From assembly GCA_022712835.1 (NCBI GenBank), contig JAFLJU010000289.1, positions 1 to 17,660 of the forward strand: DNA of 17,660 nt, given 5' to 3'. The position numbers and the translations under genes are program-made. The notes beneath the pieces are model-generated. The model was not told where the DNA came from, did not search any database, and was given only the letters and a program-made list of their open reading frames with translations. The stretch is from Desulfobacteraceae bacterium. Lineage in GTDB: Bacteria; Desulfobacterota; Desulfobacteria; Desulfobacterales; Desulfobacteraceae. Shown one piece after another: positions 15,638 through 17,660 of this stretch (the first letter of the stretch is position 1; each line of letters begins with the position of its first letter).

Positions 15638-16399
15638 TTAAATCATTAACGTACCGCCGTTTGAATCAATGCACGCACCCACAATATTTGCCGACGACTC
15701 GCTCACAAGAAAGCCGATGACATTGGCCTGCTCCCTGGGATCGCTCCATTGTCCCCGGGGTATGTTAGCGGTAATACGATCAATCTCTTCTTGTGAACTT
15801 GTATTTTCAGTCATTGGCGTTAATGTGGCACCAGGGCAAAATGCATTTACCCGTATGCCGTTGGGCGCGAACTCCCGGGCCAGGTGACGGGAAAGACCAA
15901 CCAATGCATGCTTGGCAACCGTGTAGTGGGCGCCGCCCAACAAACTGCAGGTGCGGCCTGCAAGTGAGGCAACATTTACAATAACACCCTGACCTGCACT
16001 TTTCATATGCCCAAGGACCTCCCGGCAAATAAAAAATTGTCCCCGCAGGTTGATATTTAGAACAAGGTCCCATTCCTGGGTTGAAATCTCAAGAAAAGGG
16101 GTTCGCCGTAGAATACCGGCACAATTTACGAGAAAATCAATGGTGCCGAACTTTTTCAAACTGATTTGAACCATATGAACTATATCGGTCTCGTCTGAAA
16201 TATCAACTTTGATTCTTAACGGTTGGCTCCCATTGTTCGCCCCGATTTGGTCTGCAAGACTTTCAAGCCCATCCGTATCCAGATCGACCAGAATGAGGTT
16301 AGCGCCCATTCTGGACAGATGCAAAGCCGTTTCTCTGCCGATACCGCTGGCCGCGCCGGTAATAATTCCGTTTTTCCCTTTAAGTGAAAATTGTTCCAT
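15638..16399 (-). CDS. Short-chain dehydrogenase/reductase (SDR), first gene of the operon
   Basis: A 253-residue classical SDR. It has the cofactor motif TGAASGIG, followed by ILVDLD, whose aspartate after the second strand usually favours NAD(H). It also has NCAG, the catalytic serine region VIVNVASLAG, YTVAK (Y-x3-K) and the later PGA. AAGGAG precedes the ATG by about 7 nt. SDRs interconvert alcohols and ketones. As promoter-proximal gene of a dehydrogenase operon it probably makes or consumes the E1 substrate, for example a diol/hydroxyketone pair such as 2,3-butanediol and acetoin. A polyol or a 3-oxoacyl substrate is also possible. The family and cofactor call are firm; the substrate is inference. 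Confidence 0.9.
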   Translation of the reverse strand: MEQFSLKGKNGIITGAASGIGRETALHLSRMGANLILVDLDTDGLESLADQIGANNGSQPLRIKVDISDETDIVHMVQISLKKFGTIDFLVNCAGILRRTPFLEISTQEWDLVLNINLRGQFFICREVLGHMKSAGQGVIVNVASLAGRTCSLLGGAHYTVAKHALVGLSRHLAREFAPNGIRVNAFCPGATLTPMTENTSSQEEIDRITANIPRGQWSDPREQANVIGFLVSESSANIVGACIDSNGGTLMI

Positions 16400-16523
16400 A
16401 AACGTTTCTCCTTGTTTTTTGTCTTATTGACCAGATATGGCTTCAAACTCAGGCGACCTTATCAATAACGACCACTAAATAGAGATAACCAGTAAATGTG
16501 ATCCAAATTATTATTAATATAGT

Positions 16524-16552
16524 TTGTATACGTATACGTAATATTTTGTCAA
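16524..16552 (-). promoter_or_regulatory. Probable promoter of the SDR-lipoate operon with overlapping palindromic operator
   Basis: On the minus strand a perfect TTGACA (16552-16547) is followed after 16 nt by TATACA (16530-16525). Nested palindromes GTATACGTATAC (16526-16537) and TACGTATACGTA (16529-16540) cover the spacer and the -10 hexamer. This placement would let a bound dimer exclude RNA polymerase. The leader to the ATG at 16399 is about 120 nt. The regulator encoded divergently is the obvious candidate to bind. Confidence 0.65.
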
Positions 16553-16596
16553 GAAAAAACTTGAAATCCTGGCATATCACGAATTAATCTTGAAAT

Positions 16597-16625
16597 TTGA
16601 CTCCCAAATAGTATATACGTATTTA
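16597..16625 (+). promoter_or_regulatory. Possible promoter/operator of the GntR regulator gene
   Basis: TTGACT (16597-16602) and a weak TATTTA (16620-16625) with a 17-nt spacer form a possible promoter. The spacer end and -10 contain ATACGTAT (16615-16622), the same palindromic 8-mer found in the operon promoter (16528-16535), 87 bp away centre to centre. This suggests autoregulation. The -10 match is poor, so the promoter call is less sure than the shared operator. Confidence 0.45.
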
Positions 16626-16680
16626 CAAGAGTAGATGATAATGCTTCACGAAAAGAGAATAGATTTTAATACAATACTAT

Positions 16681-17415
16681 ATGGACATACACCACATGAC
16701 GCCCACGCAAAACAAGAAAATTGAAAAGATTATCGACCAAGAACCCATTGGAGAGAGGGTATACAATGAATTAAAAAGAGGTATTTTAGAAGGTATTTTT
16801 GCCCCTGGAGAGCTGTTGCCCGAAGACCGGTTGACCCTTGCTACGGGAGCCAGCCGCACGCCGATCAGAGAAGCCCTGATGCGCCTGCAGGGTGATGGTC
16901 TTGTACTGATTGCCCCTCGCAAAGGGGCACGGGTGGTGGAGCTTAGGATTGAGGATATAGAGGAACTTTCCGAAGCCCGTGAGGCTTTTGAAATGGTCTT
17001 TTTCTATCGCTCGGTAAAAAACATCCCCCGGCAAAAATTCAAGCAGATTAGAGAAAAACTAATAAACTCAATAAAGGAGTTTGATGCTTCTGATGATGAT
17101 CCTGAGCGTATGCAACGCAAGATATCCGAGTATCTGGAATTCGACTTCACATTTCACAGGAGCCTTGTCGAAGCGGCAGGCAACCGGATGTGGCTGAAAT
17201 ATTACGACGGTATCCTTGGTCGTGCAAAACTTTTTTCACACCTAACAGTAAAAAAGAATCCTAAACTTTTCGACGAGGTTGCAAATGACCACCTGGCTAT
17301 TGTAAATGCTATCCTGGCCGAGGATTTTTCCGAGGCCAAATGGCTGCTCCGGCAGCACATACAAAATTTTAAAAAGCGGTTGCTCAATGCAGCCAACATA
17401 CATATAAATGTATAG
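16681..17415 (+). CDS. GntR-family regulator, FadR/FCD subgroup
   Basis: A 244-residue transcription regulator. The N-terminal winged helix-turn-helix spans about residues 23-88, with PEDRLTLATGASRTPIREAL as the recognition region. The C-terminal all-helical FCD ligand domain carries a probable metal/ligand site: D155 and H159 in EFDFTFHRSL, H204 in NDHLAIV and H226 in RQHIQNF. FCD regulators often bind carboxylic acids or metals and usually repress a divergent catabolic operon. It is divergent from the SDR gene across 281 nt containing two shared palindromes. The ATG at 16681 has only a weak ribosome site; a second ATG at 16696 is possible. The inducer is probably a substrate or product of the operon (inference). 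Pelobacter-type acetoin clusters use the unrelated activator AcoR, so the control logic here differs. Confidence 0.92.
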   Translation: MDIHHMTPTQNKKIEKIIDQEPIGERVYNELKRGILEGIFAPGELLPEDRLTLATGASRTPIREALMRLQGDGLVLIAPRKGARVVELRIEDIEELSEAREAFEMVFFYRSVKNIPRQKFKQIREKLINSIKEFDASDDDPERMQRKISEYLEFDFTFHRSLVEAAGNRMWLKYYDGILGRAKLFSHLTVKKNPKLFDEVANDHLAIVNAILAEDFSEAKWLLRQHIQNFKKRLLNAANIHINV

Positions 17416-17488
17416 AATTTTATCTTTCATCTCTGGCCAGAACATTCAGCAAACTACGATTTGAGACTATGAAACAAAAGTCACCATA

Positions 17489-17563
17489 CCTCCGGCAAAG
17501 CCGGAGGCTTGTATTGTGGACCGCTCAAAGCGGTCATAAAAGCATGAACCCCCTAAAGGGGGT
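17489..17563. repeat. Three consecutive short hairpins at the end of an IS200/IS605-like element
   Basis: Three tight inverted repeats follow one another: CCTCCGGC/GCCGGAGG with loop AAA (17489-17507), GACCGCT/AGCGGTC with loop CAA (17519-17535), and ACCCCCT/AGGGGGT with a 2-nt loop (17548-17563). They lie directly downstream of the transposase stop. Subterminal hairpins are recognised by the single-strand transposases of the IS200/IS605 family, so these probably mark one element end. They may also stop transcription from the GntR gene, though no T-run is present. The outer element boundary is not determined. Confidence 0.6.
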
Positions 17564-17660
17564 CAAAACAGTTTCAGTTGATCTATTTTCCGGTCTGCTT
17601 CTTCTTGTTTCCTGATGTATTTTTTTACAGTTTCTTCATCTCTGCCAACTGTTGAGACAA
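17563..17660 (-). CDS. tnpA: IS200/IS605-family transposase TnpA, C-terminal end only (cut by window)
   Basis: The minus strand from the right edge encodes STVGRDEETVKKYIRKQEEA and a few more residues, ending LKLF before the TGA at 17563-17565. This matches the conserved C-terminus of IS200-type Y1 transposases (pattern STVGxDExTVxxYIxxQE), a region of helix alpha-D after the catalytic tyrosine. Only 31 residues are visible; the HUH motif and tyrosine lie beyond the window. The element may be intact outside. The hairpins immediately downstream support the assignment. Confidence 0.75.
   Translation of the reverse strand, partial: VSTVGRDEETVKKYIRKQEEADRKIDQLKLF

Noticed and set aside
17489..17563. 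CRISPR-like repeat array
   Set aside because: The three units are hairpins of different sequence, not direct repeats with spacers, and they sit at a transposase end.

Overview
The window looks like a chromosomal piece of an anaerobic, sulfate-reducer-like member of the Desulfobacterota, probably Desulfobacterales. This is inferred from the HdrD/DsrK-like protein beside a multiheme cytochrome, the lipoate gene set, a probable selenoprotein and scattered insertion-sequence remnants. No rRNA or species marker is present, so the placement is an inference.

Layout: the left edge (2-388, + strand) holds the end of a tandem ACT-domain gene, followed by a hairpin terminator. Next (458-about 778) lies a decayed ISAzo13-family transposase fragment. 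From 765 to 16399 run fifteen genes on the minus strand with overlaps or short gaps (maximum 66 nt), which I read as one operon. In transcription order they are: SDR dehydrogenase; E1 alpha, E1 beta, E2 and E3 of an acetoin/2-oxoacid dehydrogenase complex; a LipB-LipA fusion; a hexaheme cytochrome c/NarI-like cytochrome b protein; an H-protein-like lipoate-binding protein; an HdrD-like iron-sulfur protein; an OsmC-family protein with an in-frame UGA, probably selenocysteine; an LplA-LplB-DUF116 fusion; a LipT-like flavoprotein; two LipS1/LipS2-like radical SAM proteins; and a PPC/DUF296 protein. A divergent FadR-type GntR regulator (16681-17415) shares a 281-nt promoter region containing two ATACGTAT-centred palindromes. 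The right edge carries the end of an IS200/IS605-type transposase gene and three consecutive hairpins.

How it may work: the E1-E2-E3 complex would oxidise a small hydroxyketone or 2-oxoacid, possibly formed by the SDR. Two complete lipoate-assembly routes sit in the same operon: the classical LipB/LipA route as one fused protein, and the recently described sLpl(AB)-LipS1/LipS2(-LipT) route. There are two lipoylation clients, E2 and the orphan H-like protein. The H-like protein lies between a membrane multiheme cytochrome and an HdrD-like protein with two complete CCG domains. This suggests a lipoamide dithiol/disulfide is the substrate of an HdrD-type catalytic site coupled to the membrane. 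The OsmC/Ohr family includes lipoyl-dependent peroxidases, so a selenocysteine OsmC here could be a dedicated lipoyl-linked peroxidase. The individual families are known. The combination, the UGA reading and the electron path are the points worth testing.
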